NCBI GenBank assembly: GCA_903843135.1
Contig: CAIMOS010000076.1
Coordinates: forward strand, 1-46,579
DNA from: an uncultured Ignavibacteriales bacterium
GTDB taxonomy: Bacteria; Bacteroidota; Ignavibacteria; Ignavibacteriales; Ignavibacteriaceae
Length of the DNA stretch: 46,579 nucleotides
Reading direction: 5' to 3'
The notes beneath the pieces are model-generated. The model had not been told where the DNA came from, did not search any database, and saw only the letters and a list, made by a program, of their open reading frames with translations. Position numbers and translations under genes: made by a program. Shown in pieces: positions 7,276-16,271 of this stretch. The first letter of the stretch is position 1, and each line of letters begins with the position of its first letter.

Positions 7276-8847
7276 TTAACTTGAGGGTTTAGCAAACCAC
7301 GAAAAGAACTCCTGCAGAGCCTCCCGCCTTTCAGGGGCAACATAATTGAAATTAATTCCACGCGGAGTAATTTCCCAAAATTCTTCTTCTTTTGTGTTAA
7401 AAATAATTTCCTGAATTTTCGCGATTCTTGAATACGGTTCAATTTTCATATCTTCGAAGATAACCCTTGCGAGTTCAATATCCCCTTTTAACAGGTAAAA
7501 TCCGGCAAGCTTTGCCTGCGCAATTCTAACTCCGATGAGGGAGCTTTCTTTTTGAGATATATTTTTCTCGCCACCCTCTTCCAACGGTTCATCAACCGTC
7601 AGGAACATCTGAAGAAGGCTTTTTATATTCGGAACTTTCTTTTCGTATGCAAGTTCATTGATAACACAAAGATCGTGAGCGGCTGTCTCAATAATGAAAA
7701 GAACCTGGTTCTTATTTGCTTCCTGGCCGTAATATTTGAAATAGTAAGAAATATTTTCTACTTCGTAAGGATCTTCATCGAGCAATTCTTCGGCAAGTAT
7801 CCTGTAATGTTCCAATGTATTAAATGCCGAACGGGGATCTTTTTCCCTTATAGATATCCGAAGGTATGAATTGAAGTATTGGAACACACAATAAAGAGCT
7901 CCTTTATCGTCAGCTTTTACAGCGCCGGAAGCGATCAGTTCAGAATTCAGCAGTACTCCCGAGGCCACGTCTCTAAGGTTAACGCGCGCATAAGAAAAGA
8001 GCATCTCGAAAAGCCTGAAGACTTTTCTTTCCAGGAATATTTTTTTATTCTCGATTACCGTCATCACAAAACGGGAATAGCTTGAAAAATCCGGGTCAAA
8101 ATATTCGAGCCCTGACATCTTAAACCAGTTTGCGGGCAAATCCTTTTTGTATCCAAGATATTTTACAGTGATCTCACGGAGAATCGCCAAACACTGAAGC
8201 GTAGTTGCCCTGTCGCCCTGAATTACCGAGTTAAGCGCGATATCTCCGATAAAATTAACGGATTCGCTGATGTCCTCTTTTACTGCGTAACTGTATTTTT
8301 TCTTGCCCTCACTGAGATTTTTAATATTCTTCAGGACTTTATCTTTTACATATCCGAGAAAATTATTAGGACGGAGGAAGTTGAAAACATAATTGAAGTG
8401 AGGGATGACAATCAGAAGGCTTGTTACTATCAGGGCCAAACAAAATGTTATACTGAAATACGGAACAGACTGGTTTGAAATAGTATTACTGACAAGAACA
8501 GTATTTATTGCGGTAACAACATAAATTGAAATTACAATAAAATTTACCCTGTCCTCTATAAAGAGTTCCATAACTTTAGAGGAGTACTTGTTCGCTGCCA
8601 ATTGAACAATAATCGCAAGTACAGTAATCTCAATACCCAGAACTGATGAAACCAATTCTCCCAGACCGCCTAACGTATTCGTGAGGTTACCAACTTCCTC
8701 ATTGTATAATGCGGAAAAAACATTCATCCCGCTTTTGATCAGTATCATATCAATTATCCTGTTCATCCCGAACATAATGACGCTGATCAGCAGCAGTATC
8801 AGAAATGGCCAGACCCATTCCGACTTTTTCTTAAGTATGTCAGTCAA
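7276..8847 (-). CDS. DUF2254-like integral membrane protein
   Basis: A 523-residue protein. The first about 160 residues carry transmembrane segments (about 14-32, 65-85, 99-118 and 127-150) around the motif TVLAIIVQLAANKYSSKVME followed by LF-EDR, which resembles the conserved N-terminal region of DUF2254 membrane proteins. The remaining about 350 residues are cytoplasmic-looking and helical, with repeated short helices (YFNSYLRISIREKDPRSA, DIELARVIFEDM) suggestive of a TPR-like scaffold. The start is TTG; the next methionine is already inside the first membrane helix. It follows moxR by 77 bp on the same strand. The function of the family is unknown. Confidence 0.7.
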   Translation of the reverse strand: MTDILKKKSEWVWPFLILLLISVIMFGMNRIIDMILIKSGMNVFSALYNEEVGNLTNTLGGLGELVSSVLGIEITVLAIIVQLAANKYSSKVMELFIEDRVNFIVISIYVVTAINTVLVSNTISNQSVPYFSITFCLALIVTSLLIVIPHFNYVFNFLRPNNFLGYVKDKVLKNIKNLSEGKKKYSYAVKEDISESVNFIGDIALNSVIQGDRATTLQCLAILREITVKYLGYKKDLPANWFKMSGLEYFDPDFSSYSRFVMTVIENKKIFLERKVFRLFEMLFSYARVNLRDVASGVLLNSELIASGAVKADDKGALYCVFQYFNSYLRISIREKDPRSAFNTLEHYRILAEELLDEDPYEVENISYYFKYYGQEANKNQVLFIIETAAHDLCVINELAYEKKVPNIKSLLQMFLTVDEPLEEGGEKNISQKESSLIGVRIAQAKLAGFYLLKGDIELARVIFEDMKIEPYSRIAKIQEIIFNTKEEEFWEITPRGINFNYVAPERREALQEFFSWFAKPSS

Positions 8848-8876
8848 ATAACCTAATCCTTCACGGTAAATATTGC

Positions 8877-8900
8877 CCCGAAATATAACAAGTTTTCGGG
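8877..8900 (-). other. Small inverted repeat between moxR and the DUF2254-like gene
   Basis: Arms CCCGAAA (8877-8883) and TTTCGGG (8894-8900) with a 10-nt loop lie just after the moxR stop. On the minus strand no clear T-run follows, so it may be a processing or 3-prime-protecting hairpin rather than a terminator. Confidence 0.3.
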
Positions 8901-8924
8901 AGAAAAGGCTGTTTTACAAAAGTT

Positions 8925-9911
8925 TTATAAAATTCTTTTAACGATGTCTGCGGAGGAAATGCCTTCAGCTTCGGCATTAAAATTCATTATTATCCTGTGC
9001 CTGAGAACCGGAACTGATGCATATTTCACGTCATCGATATTTGGGGTAAACCTTCCCTCAAGCACACACTTTACTTTTGAAGCAAGAATTAAATATTGCG
9101 AAGCTCTCGGCCCGGCACCCCACCGTACCGATTCCTTCACAAAATCAGGAGTAGAAGTATTTTGTGATCTTGTACGCCCTACCAGGTCAACAGCATAATT
9201 CACTACATTTTCCGCCACAGGAACACGCTTGATCAGTTCCTGAAAACTTACGATTTCTTTATCAGTCAAAACTTTTTTCAGGTCAGGCTGGTACTGGCTG
9301 GTGGTCTGCTGTACTATTTGTCTCTCTTCATTCGTCGAGGGATAATCCAGCCAAAGATTGAACATAAACCTGTCTAATTGCGCCTCAGGCAAAGGATAGG
9401 TTCCCTCCTGTTCGATTGGATTTTGCGTTGCCAGTACGAAAAATGGATCACCCAGCGAATATGTTTTCCCTGCCACCGTCACTCTGTGCTCCTGCATCGC
9501 TTCCAGCAAAGCGGACTGGGTTTTTGGAGGGGTCCTGTTGATTTCATCCGCGAGTATCACATTCGAGAATACGGGGCCGGGGATAAATTTAAATTCCCGT
9601 TTTCTGCTTATTTGATCTTCCTCCAGAATCTCAGTTCCCGTTATATCACTAGGCATCAGGTCCGGCGTGAACTGGATCCGGTTAAACTTAAGATCAAGCA
9701 CTTCAGCCAGGGTTTTTATCAAAAGAGTTTTAGCAAGCCCGGGAACGCCAACAAGCAGGCAATGCCCCTTAGCGAGGAGCGAAATAAGTAATTGTTCGAT
9801 TATATCGTTCTGCCCGACAATTACCTTGCCGATTTCATTTTTAACAGAACTAATTGAAGAACTTAATCTTTCAACAAGTTCGACATCGTTTGTAGAATTT
9901 TCTTTATTCAA
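8925..9911 (-). CDS. MoxR-family AAA+ ATPase
   Basis: A 328-residue AAA+ protein of the MoxR class, a chaperone-like ATPase that usually acts on partner proteins in complex maturation or envelope stress. Visible motifs are Walker A (GVPGLAKT, about residues 57-64), Walker B with its characteristic extension (ILADEINRTPPKTQSALLEA, about 120-140), sensor 1 (FFVLATQNP) and the E-G-T-Y-P-LPEAQLDRF arginine-finger region, ending in a helical lid. The start is TTG, since no in-frame ATG precedes Walker A. It lies 7 bp after the SurA-like gene. The usual partners (a DUF58 protein and VWA-domain proteins) are not seen in this window; the neighbours are periplasmic foldases upstream and a DUF2254-like membrane protein downstream. 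Confidence 0.93.
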   Translation of the reverse strand: MNKENSTNDVELVERLSSSISSVKNEIGKVIVGQNDIIEQLLISLLAKGHCLLVGVPGLAKTLLIKTLAEVLDLKFNRIQFTPDLMPSDITGTEILEEDQISRKREFKFIPGPVFSNVILADEINRTPPKTQSALLEAMQEHRVTVAGKTYSLGDPFFVLATQNPIEQEGTYPLPEAQLDRFMFNLWLDYPSTNEERQIVQQTTSQYQPDLKKVLTDKEIVSFQELIKRVPVAENVVNYAVDLVGRTRSQNTSTPDFVKESVRWGAGPRASQYLILASKVKCVLEGRFTPNIDDVKYASVPVLRHRIIMNFNAEAEGISSADIVKRIL

Positions 9912-9918
9912 GATTGGC

Positions 9919-11190
9919 CTAAAGTTTAATTTCCCAATAGATCTTCGAACGTAATTCTTTTATCCACTCTGTGTATAATTTCTGCTTTTTATACTCATCC
10001 GACAGTTTCTTCAGATCTGTAAAATCAGTATCCAGATCGGGTCGGTGCTGAGAAATTCGTTTTTCCAGATAAACTATATGATATCCGTAAGAGGTTGATG
10101 ACACATTGACTCTTTTAGGGAAACTGATCTCCCCCTCCTTCATTTTTGAGGTTATATCCAGCAGATTTTTATCAAGTTGTTCCATATAAAAAGATCCAAG
10201 TACACCTCCGAAAGGGGCCGTTTCTTTATCATCGCTGTATTTTTTCGCGAAATCATAGAATGTAGCCAATCCCCTGCTGATAGTATCTCTAAGTTCCGTA
10301 AGGAACTCGATTGTTCTTAAATCGGCTTCTTCGTCAGTTTTTATTTTGATGAGTATCTGCCGGGTCCGAACTGCATCTCCCCTTTTTTCGAGCATCTGAA
10401 TGATATGAAAACCGGCAGGAGATTCAACCACGCCGGAAATCTGATTTATATCTAAAGCAAAAGCTGCCGCTTCGTATTCAGGAAAGAAAAATCCTCTCTT
10501 CACAAATCCGAGATCCCCGCCGTCTTTTGCGCTCTCAGAATGATCGGAATATTTCCTGGCGAGTTCGGCGAAATCTGCGCCTGCTTTTATAGAATCAAGT
10601 AATTCACCTGCTGTCTTCTTAAATTTCGCCTTCACATCAGCGGCTGCCTGGGGATTTCTAAAAATGTGACTTATCTTCAATTTCTCAGGTATGATCCCCA
10701 GACTATCTTTATATTGGGCAAAGAAGCTTTCAACTTCTCTTCTGGATGATTCAACCTGCCCGAACTTTTTTTCCTGCAGTTTCTGAACCATAATATCCTT
10801 CCGGACGTTCTCTCTAAGTTCCCGTTTAATGCGGTCGATGCTCATACCATAAGTTTGTTCAAGGCGTTCCCTGGAACCGTATTGCTGGATAAACATTTCG
10901 ATCTGATAATCAATCTGGCGGGTCACTTCTTCTTCAGTCGCGAAAAGGGAATCAATTTGTGCCTGGGCATAGACAAGTTTTTCATCAATAAGATTATTCA
11001 GAATCTGTTGCCTCACTTCGGGATTTTGCGGATCCAATCTTCTCTGTGCAGCCATCAGGTTTATCTGAAAGTCGAGTTCAGTTTTCAGGATAATCTCATT
11101 GTCAACAATCGCGACTATTTTATCGATTGACTGCTGCGGATACAATGCTGCCGCAACAAAAGCAGCGATCAGCAGGGTTTTCAATTTCAT
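9919..11190 (-). CDS. surA: SurA-like periplasmic peptidyl-prolyl isomerase/chaperone
   Basis: A 423-residue exported protein with a signal peptide (cleavage near residue 18-20), followed by the typical SurA N-terminal chaperone start (IDKIVAIVDNEIILKTELDFQ minus the last residue is recognisable) and helices to about residue 165. Two parvulin (rotamase) domains follow: about 172-275, with KISHIF, the GGDLGFV loop and SPAGFHIIQ; and about 280-385, with RTRQILIK, GGVLGSF and SYGYHIVYLEKR. It assists folding of outer-membrane proteins, which fits a genome rich in barrels. It overlaps the upstream lipoprotein gene by 4 bp (ATGA), so the two are translationally coupled. Confidence 0.88.
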   Translation of the reverse strand: MKLKTLLIAAFVAAALYPQQSIDKIVAIVDNEIILKTELDFQINLMAAQRRLDPQNPEVRQQILNNLIDEKLVYAQAQIDSLFATEEEVTRQIDYQIEMFIQQYGSRERLEQTYGMSIDRIKRELRENVRKDIMVQKLQEKKFGQVESSRREVESFFAQYKDSLGIIPEKLKISHIFRNPQAAADVKAKFKKTAGELLDSIKAGADFAELARKYSDHSESAKDGGDLGFVKRGFFFPEYEAAAFALDINQISGVVESPAGFHIIQMLEKRGDAVRTRQILIKIKTDEEADLRTIEFLTELRDTISRGLATFYDFAKKYSDDKETAPFGGVLGSFYMEQLDKNLLDITSKMKEGEISFPKRVNVSSTSYGYHIVYLEKRISQHRPDLDTDFTDLKKLSDEYKKQKLYTEWIKELRSKIYWEIKL

Positions 11191-11990
11191 TTTATCTCTA
11201 TCGTATTTTCTGATGTTAATTTTTCAATAATTTCTTTTTCAATTACAAGGCGTTTCTGAACAATCAAATCATTCATCACAGTACTGCGTATCAATTTTAG
11301 ATCGGGAACATTTCCGGCCTGTAGTTTGGATGTAAGCAGAAAAACCATATAACGGTTGTCCGCAGTTTTGATAATCAAACTGACCTCTCCCGGCATCATT
11401 TGGCCAACGAGGTAGCTCATTTCTTTGTTCGGAAGTTCATAATCGCGCCAGAACTCACCCTCTTTGATTGTCACTTTCGGATTTCCGGATATTACGTTTC
11501 GTACACTCTCCCACCCGCTGCTAACCATCTCAGCCCTGTATTTTACAGCGGTTTCTTCCTCCATCGTGAGGAAATAATTGACAATACTCGCACTGCCTGT
11601 TAGCCGGTAGAAATGCTTGTTTGCGTCAAAGTAGGCCTCCAATTCATTCGGGGGAATTTCCTCACTCGCGTCAAACGCAAGTTTATCAATCATCTGTTGA
11701 TAAACAAAATTCTTTTGTATCTGGTCTAATCTTATTTTATTTGCAGTCGAACCCGTAAGCCCTTCTTTCACAGCTTTTTGCCAGATCAGTTCTTTTTTGA
11801 TCCAGTTATTAATAACTTCAACAGAATCAGCGCCGTTACCTTTTGTGGAATCATAGAGTTGATAAAAATCTTCTTTCGAGAGATAGCTGTCGTTAACTCT
11901 CACGATAAAACCTGACCTCTGTTCCTCCCGTTTACACGAGGGGAACAGGATCAGAAGAACCAGTAGGACCGCGATGCGGTTAGTTGTCAC
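11187..11990 (-). CDS. SurA-related lipoprotein with degenerate foldase domain
   Basis: A 267-residue lipoprotein: a short hydrophobic signal ends in the lipobox LFPSC (Cys19). The mature part starts with IVRVNDSYLSKEDF, the SurA/PrsA-type N-terminal pattern, and continues with chaperone-like helices. The region about 130-225 occupies the place of a parvulin domain but lacks the GGDLG loop and the G-(Y/F)-H-I-I strand, so isomerase activity is doubtful. The start is GTG and overlaps the upstream foldase gene by 11 bp; its stop overlaps surA. It probably acts with its two neighbours in outer-membrane protein folding. Confidence 0.75.
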   Translation of the reverse strand: MTTNRIAVLLVLLILFPSCKREEQRSGFIVRVNDSYLSKEDFYQLYDSTKGNGADSVEVINNWIKKELIWQKAVKEGLTGSTANKIRLDQIQKNFVYQQMIDKLAFDASEEIPPNELEAYFDANKHFYRLTGSASIVNYFLTMEEETAVKYRAEMVSSGWESVRNVISGNPKVTIKEGEFWRDYELPNKEMSYLVGQMMPGEVSLIIKTADNRYMVFLLTSKLQAGNVPDLKLIRSTVMNDLIVQKRLVIEKEIIEKLTSENTIEIK

Positions 11991-13968
11991 CTTTAAATAC
12001 TTTTGTCAGTTCACTGTTGTTGGTCTCAGGCTTAAAACGCTCCTGAAGTTCTGAAACATATTTATTTTCAAGTCTTTTGCTTTCCTCTTCCTGAAATGAA
12101 CCTGATACTTCAGCACGGGCTTCATCAAAAGTTTTGATCCTTGCCGGTTCTTTCCTGATAAGTTTCACGATTGAATACCCGCCTGACATACTAAATGGTT
12201 CAGTGAGGTCACCGGGGTTTTTCAGCTTGTTTGCTTCCATAGACAATTGAGAAGCGTTAATGCTGAGAAGCTGGAATCTTCCGGCTTTCTCCTTAAATCC
12301 TGGACGTTCGGTATACTTCGCTGCCAGAGTGTCAAAGTTCTCACCTTTTTGCAGCATCTGATAATAGACCTTAATTAACGAATCGCTCTTTGAGTGAATT
12401 TCACTCAGTTCGATACGGTCATCCCAACGGTATTTTTCTTTTGTTTTTTCATAATGCTCGACCAGTCTTGCAGAGTCCAGGGTGATTTTGCCCCAAACTT
12501 CTTCATCCTGAAGTTTGAATATATAGATACCGTTTTGATAGTCATTCATCAGAGCGGCAAATTCACTGTTGGATTTATCCAGATTCAATGCTTCGTGATC
12601 AAGAAGAAGATCTCCGGCAACTTTTCTTACTCCTTCTTCCATCCCGGCTTTATTCAACGATTTTGACTGGAATTCTGGAAGCGCGTCAATCTTTGTGAAG
12701 AAAGTATCAGATGTCACTTTCGCGCCTTCAAAGGAGAAAAGAACACTGTCCTGAACATCTTTCCGCCATTCGGCTTTCCAGTAATCGCCAGACATCTTGA
12801 GGCTGTCACCTAAAGACACAAGTTTATCAACGTTAGTATTATAGAGTTTATATCCGTATTTGTTCTTCAAACCGTCTACCAATAGATCATAATCGCGGTT
12901 ATACCTGGTTTGTTTATAAATACGTTTTAAATTTTCTTTATCTTCTTCAAATTTAGGATACGGTTTCCTGTCAGTAACTTTGATGATATGATAACCAAAA
13001 GAGGTGCTGAGAACCCTTGAAGTTTCACCGACATTAAGGTTGAAAGCTGTTTCGTCAAATTCCTTAACCATCATCCTTCTTTCAAAAAAGTTAAGGTCTC
13101 CTCCGTTTTTCTTTGAACCCTGGTCTTCAGAGTAATCTGCGGCCAATTTGGCAAAATCTACGCCGTTCTGAAGCATCTGATAAACCGAATCAATCCTGGC
13201 TTTTGCGGCTGCCGAATCAACTTCCCCGCCTTCGGAATAATAATCTACCATTATGTGGCTCGCGCGTACCTGCGGAATTCGTTCACGCTTTTCTGTAACT
13301 TTAATAATATGATAACCGTACTTAGTTTTAACAACTTCGGGACAAATCTGCCCTACAGGAGTCTTATAAACTGCTTCTTCAAATTCAGGAATCAGCATTC
13401 CGGCAGTAATATAATAAATATCTCCGCCGGTAGTTTTGGAGAAATGATCCATAGAGTATTCTGCGGTTAACTTTTCGAAATTTTCACCGCTTTTAATTCT
13501 CTTTAATAAGTCCTCAGCTTTTCCCTGTGCCGATGCCTCTCCGCCCGAATCCGGCCGGATCATTAAGTGGCTGACTCTGAACTCCCATTTTCTTTCTTCA
13601 TAAAGTTTTTTTACCGCTGGCTCCACTAGCTGTTTCTCAAGGATAAACGTAACGCCTACCTTTTTCTTATAATCGAGAAGTTCATCGACCAATTCTTGAT
13701 TTCTCTCATACCCGCGGATCTGTGCGTCTTTAAGTTTTAGTCTGAAATTAGTATACAGTTTCAGGAAATTCTCGTAGTTCTGAAGGCTGTCTTTTTTAGC
13801 TTTGTCAATTCCTCCTGCATTCTTCGCATAAGCCTGTTCAAATTCTCCGACGGTAATTTTATCATTACCGAATTTCACCAACACGATTTCAGAATGAGGC
13901 GTGGTACACGCTGAAAAGAATACTGCCGGTATTATCAAAAGCGGCAATAAAACTCGACTAAGTCTCAT
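11980..13968 (-). CDS. Multi-domain parvulin-type peptidyl-prolyl isomerase lipoprotein
   Basis: A 662-residue lipoprotein with signal peptide and lipobox FSAC (Cys21). A SurA/PrsA-like N-terminal part (residues 28-125) precedes two full parvulin domains: about 130-235, with FRVSHLMI, GGDIYYI and KYGYHIIKVTEKR; and about 235-345, with VRASHIMVDYY, GGDLNFF and SFGYHIIKVTDRK. A third, degenerate copy may lie near residues 540-640 (ELSEIHSKSD, then SGGYSIVKLIRKE). It heads a four-gene operon with the small foldase lipoprotein, surA and moxR. Tandem parvulin proteins of this size resemble PpiD/PrsA-type outer-membrane assembly chaperones. Confidence 0.88.
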   Translation of the reverse strand: MRLSRVLLPLLIIPAVFFSACTTPHSEIVLVKFGNDKITVGEFEQAYAKNAGGIDKAKKDSLQNYENFLKLYTNFRLKLKDAQIRGYERNQELVDELLDYKKKVGVTFILEKQLVEPAVKKLYEERKWEFRVSHLMIRPDSGGEASAQGKAEDLLKRIKSGENFEKLTAEYSMDHFSKTTGGDIYYITAGMLIPEFEEAVYKTPVGQICPEVVKTKYGYHIIKVTEKRERIPQVRASHIMVDYYSEGGEVDSAAAKARIDSVYQMLQNGVDFAKLAADYSEDQGSKKNGGDLNFFERRMMVKEFDETAFNLNVGETSRVLSTSFGYHIIKVTDRKPYPKFEEDKENLKRIYKQTRYNRDYDLLVDGLKNKYGYKLYNTNVDKLVSLGDSLKMSGDYWKAEWRKDVQDSVLFSFEGAKVTSDTFFTKIDALPEFQSKSLNKAGMEEGVRKVAGDLLLDHEALNLDKSNSEFAALMNDYQNGIYIFKLQDEEVWGKITLDSARLVEHYEKTKEKYRWDDRIELSEIHSKSDSLIKVYYQMLQKGENFDTLAAKYTERPGFKEKAGRFQLLSINASQLSMEANKLKNPGDLTEPFSMSGGYSIVKLIRKEPARIKTFDEARAEVSGSFQEEESKRLENKYVSELQERFKPETNNSELTKVFKGDN

Positions 13969-14245
13969 TAATTTTTCTCCAATAAATTCTTTAGATATTA
14001 ATAGAAAGTAGGGTTATTTGAAAATTTCAAACTTAAAGTTTAAGTATTGGGGGGGAGAAAATCAACATCAATTCATTGGTACAACAAAAAATATATTTTT
14101 CACCTTCGCCAAAATATATGCATACTGATTTTTCCGGACGCCGGCGGTTTCATCCCCGTGAATTTTCACCGTAACCTAAAAGTCGCGGATAAATCCCGGT
14201 GAATGAAAAACCGTTTCTTAAATTTGTTTTCCGCTTAACGGCGAT
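13969..14245. other. 277-bp intergenic region without a gene
   Basis: Lies between the minus-strand subtilase (ending at 14246) and the minus-strand foldase operon (starting at 13968), so it should hold the subtilase 3-prime end and the foldase promoter. I see no ORF. It contains a perfect 15-nt palindrome with arms ACTTAAA and TTTAAGT (14031-14045), a run of G near 14050, a small hairpin GTGAA/TTCAC (14158-14169) and a longer-range inverted repeat TTCACCG/CGGTGAA (14165-14171 and 14197-14203). None has a T-run that would make it a clear terminator. Confidence 0.5.
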
Positions 14246-16252
14246 CTACTTCGTTACCAACATTTTCCTGGTAAGGCTTGATTCACCGGAAGTAAGTTTG
14301 TAAAAATAAACTCCGCTTGTGAGGCCGCCCTCAATTGTTGAAACGTCAAATTGAAAAGTATATTTCCCGGGAGCCAGTTCCTTATCGACCAGTACCGCAA
14401 CTTCCCTGCCAAGTATATCGAACACCTTCAGCGAGGTTCTGCCGGATATTCCGGTCTCGAAAACTATCTGAGTACCGGGATTAAAAGGATTCGGATAATT
14501 CTGCTCAAGAATAAATCTTTCGGGGCCGCTGAATTCAACGGATATAACTTTACTGTAATTAATCCCGCCGGAATAATCGATTTGTTTCAGCCGGTAATAA
14601 CTAACCCCGTGAACAGTGTTTTGATCAATAAAACTGTAAGCGTGCTTTTCTGTGGTTGTCCCGGCACCATCTAAAAATCCGGCCTGGATCCAGTTATTCC
14701 TGTCGGTGGAGCGCTGAATCTCAAATCCCGAATTATTGCTTTCAGATGCAGTTGTCCAGCTAAGAACAACAGAATTTTCTGAAGTATTGGCAGTAAAAGA
14801 AGTTAATTCAACCGGTACCGCAAAGTAATTTATGGCCGCGAGGGCATTGAGAATACCCCATCCGTATTCGCGGTTAGGCGAAGCAGCGTTTGAGGCTGTA
14901 TTTCTCAGAGCTTCCCGTACCTGCATTGGCGTGAGGTGAGGCCTCGCGCATAAAACGAGAGCCGCAACGCCTGCAGCAAGCGGGCAACTGAATGATGTTC
15001 CGCTTGCGGTTGTATATTGCGTGTTACTGTAGGGATTCGCAACTGTTGTCGATTCGCCCCTTGCCATAACGTCAGGCTTGATTCTGCCGTCAATAGTATT
15101 CCCGACACTGCTGAAACTGCTGCGAGTGCTTGTTGAAGTCACCGAGCCGACTGCAATAACGCTGTCGCCGTCTGAGGGCGCGCCAAGCGTATTCCGGGTT
15201 GCGTTATACCCTTCGTTCCCTGCCGAGTTCAGAACAACGATTCCTTTTTTCACTGCGAGATCGGCCCCTATTGTTATTCTGCAGGTATTTCCATTCATAC
15301 TCTGCCAGGTGTAACTTGTATATGGCGGATCAAAGTCAATATAACCAAGCGAGGTTGAAGTAACATCCACTCCGATACTGTCGGCCCACTCAATAGCCGC
15401 CATCCAGTTATCTTCTTCGATAGGAGTTTCACTAACGGTATTTTCAGTTTTTGCAAGAATGTATTTTGCCCCGAAAGCCGGGCCTATCAATTGACCGGAT
15501 TTATATCCGCCGATAGCCGAAAGAGTCTGTGTCCCGTGTGTACCGCTTCCCATATCCGTGCTGTCCCCAACGCCGGGGTCGTGGTTTACAAAATCCCATC
15601 TGGCGATAATATTCATCGAAGCGAATGATTCGTGCGAGAGGCGGTTAAAACCGGCATCGAAAACTCCTATCAGAACATTCTGTCCGTTTATACCCTGGTC
15701 GTGCACCGGAGGAACATTTAACTGCATATTCTGTGAGAATGAACTGCCGTAATTAAGTTCAAGCGAGGTGTTGATCTCCTCTGGTATCCCCGGATTTTCG
15801 TTGCTCAATTCAGGCAGGGGTTGCCTCCTGAAAGTAGCAACGATGTCCATTTCCTTAACGCAATCAAGTCTGGATAATTTTACTATTGAGTTGATTGAAG
15901 CATACGCGCTGACAGAATTTAGCCATTTACTTTTATTTTTAATCCGGGCACCTGTATTTTCTACCGCATTAATATACGCTCCATTTACGGGATAATCGGT
16001 AAAATCAAAAAGTTGTCCATCGACCGCAACTTTTTCGCGTCTTCTTATCGATTTTTCAGAGAGAAATTCATTTTGATTGACTTTGTTAAGCGCCTCCCCT
16101 TTGTCAGTAAAGGAAATCCAAATTAAATATTCAGTGGAACTTCCGCTCGTAAAAAGAATATCCTTCAGCAGCGGGGATACTTTTCTGATTTGCGGCTGTG
16201 CAAAGCCCATTGCGGTGAAAACCAGAATTGCGATTAAAAATGATTTTTTCAT
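14246..16252 (-). CDS. Secreted subtilisin-like (S8) protease with T9SS-type C-terminal sorting domain
   Basis: A 668-residue exported protease from the ATG at 16252; the TTG codon just before it is less likely, and AGGAAG lies upstream. Order: signal peptide (1-19), propeptide-like region (about 25-140), S8 catalytic domain (about 185-470), FN3-like domain (about 475-575) and C-terminal sorting domain (about 580-668). The catalytic triad is visible as Asp199 (GVFDAGFN), His239 (GSGTHGT) and Ser420 (SGTSFSCPLAAG), with the oxyanion Asn in LNSAGNEG. The tail has the hallmark NYPNPFNPGT, then KVFDILGREVAVLVD and ends in LTRKMLVTK, the type A sorting signal recognised by the type IX secretion system. 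It should therefore be exported across both membranes and cell-attached or released. It lies 19 bp downstream of metG. Confidence 0.92.
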   Translation of the reverse strand: MKKSFLIAILVFTAMGFAQPQIRKVSPLLKDILFTSGSSTEYLIWISFTDKGEALNKVNQNEFLSEKSIRRREKVAVDGQLFDFTDYPVNGAYINAVENTGARIKNKSKWLNSVSAYASINSIVKLSRLDCVKEMDIVATFRRQPLPELSNENPGIPEEINTSLELNYGSSFSQNMQLNVPPVHDQGINGQNVLIGVFDAGFNRLSHESFASMNIIARWDFVNHDPGVGDSTDMGSGTHGTQTLSAIGGYKSGQLIGPAFGAKYILAKTENTVSETPIEEDNWMAAIEWADSIGVDVTSTSLGYIDFDPPYTSYTWQSMNGNTCRITIGADLAVKKGIVVLNSAGNEGYNATRNTLGAPSDGDSVIAVGSVTSTSTRSSFSSVGNTIDGRIKPDVMARGESTTVANPYSNTQYTTASGTSFSCPLAAGVAALVLCARPHLTPMQVREALRNTASNAASPNREYGWGILNALAAINYFAVPVELTSFTANTSENSVVLSWTTASESNNSGFEIQRSTDRNNWIQAGFLDGAGTTTEKHAYSFIDQNTVHGVSYYRLKQIDYSGGINYSKVISVEFSGPERFILEQNYPNPFNPGTQIVFETGISGRTSLKVFDILGREVAVLVDKELAPGKYTFQFDVSTIEGGLTSGVYFYKLTSGESSLTRKMLVTK

Positions 16253-16271
16253 CAAATGATTCTTCCTGAAC

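Noticed and set aside
14158-14203. Overlapping inverted repeats in the 13969-14245 gap as a terminator or riboswitch
   Set aside because: No T-run follows on either strand and no known riboswitch core is recognisable; listed only as part of the intergenic region.
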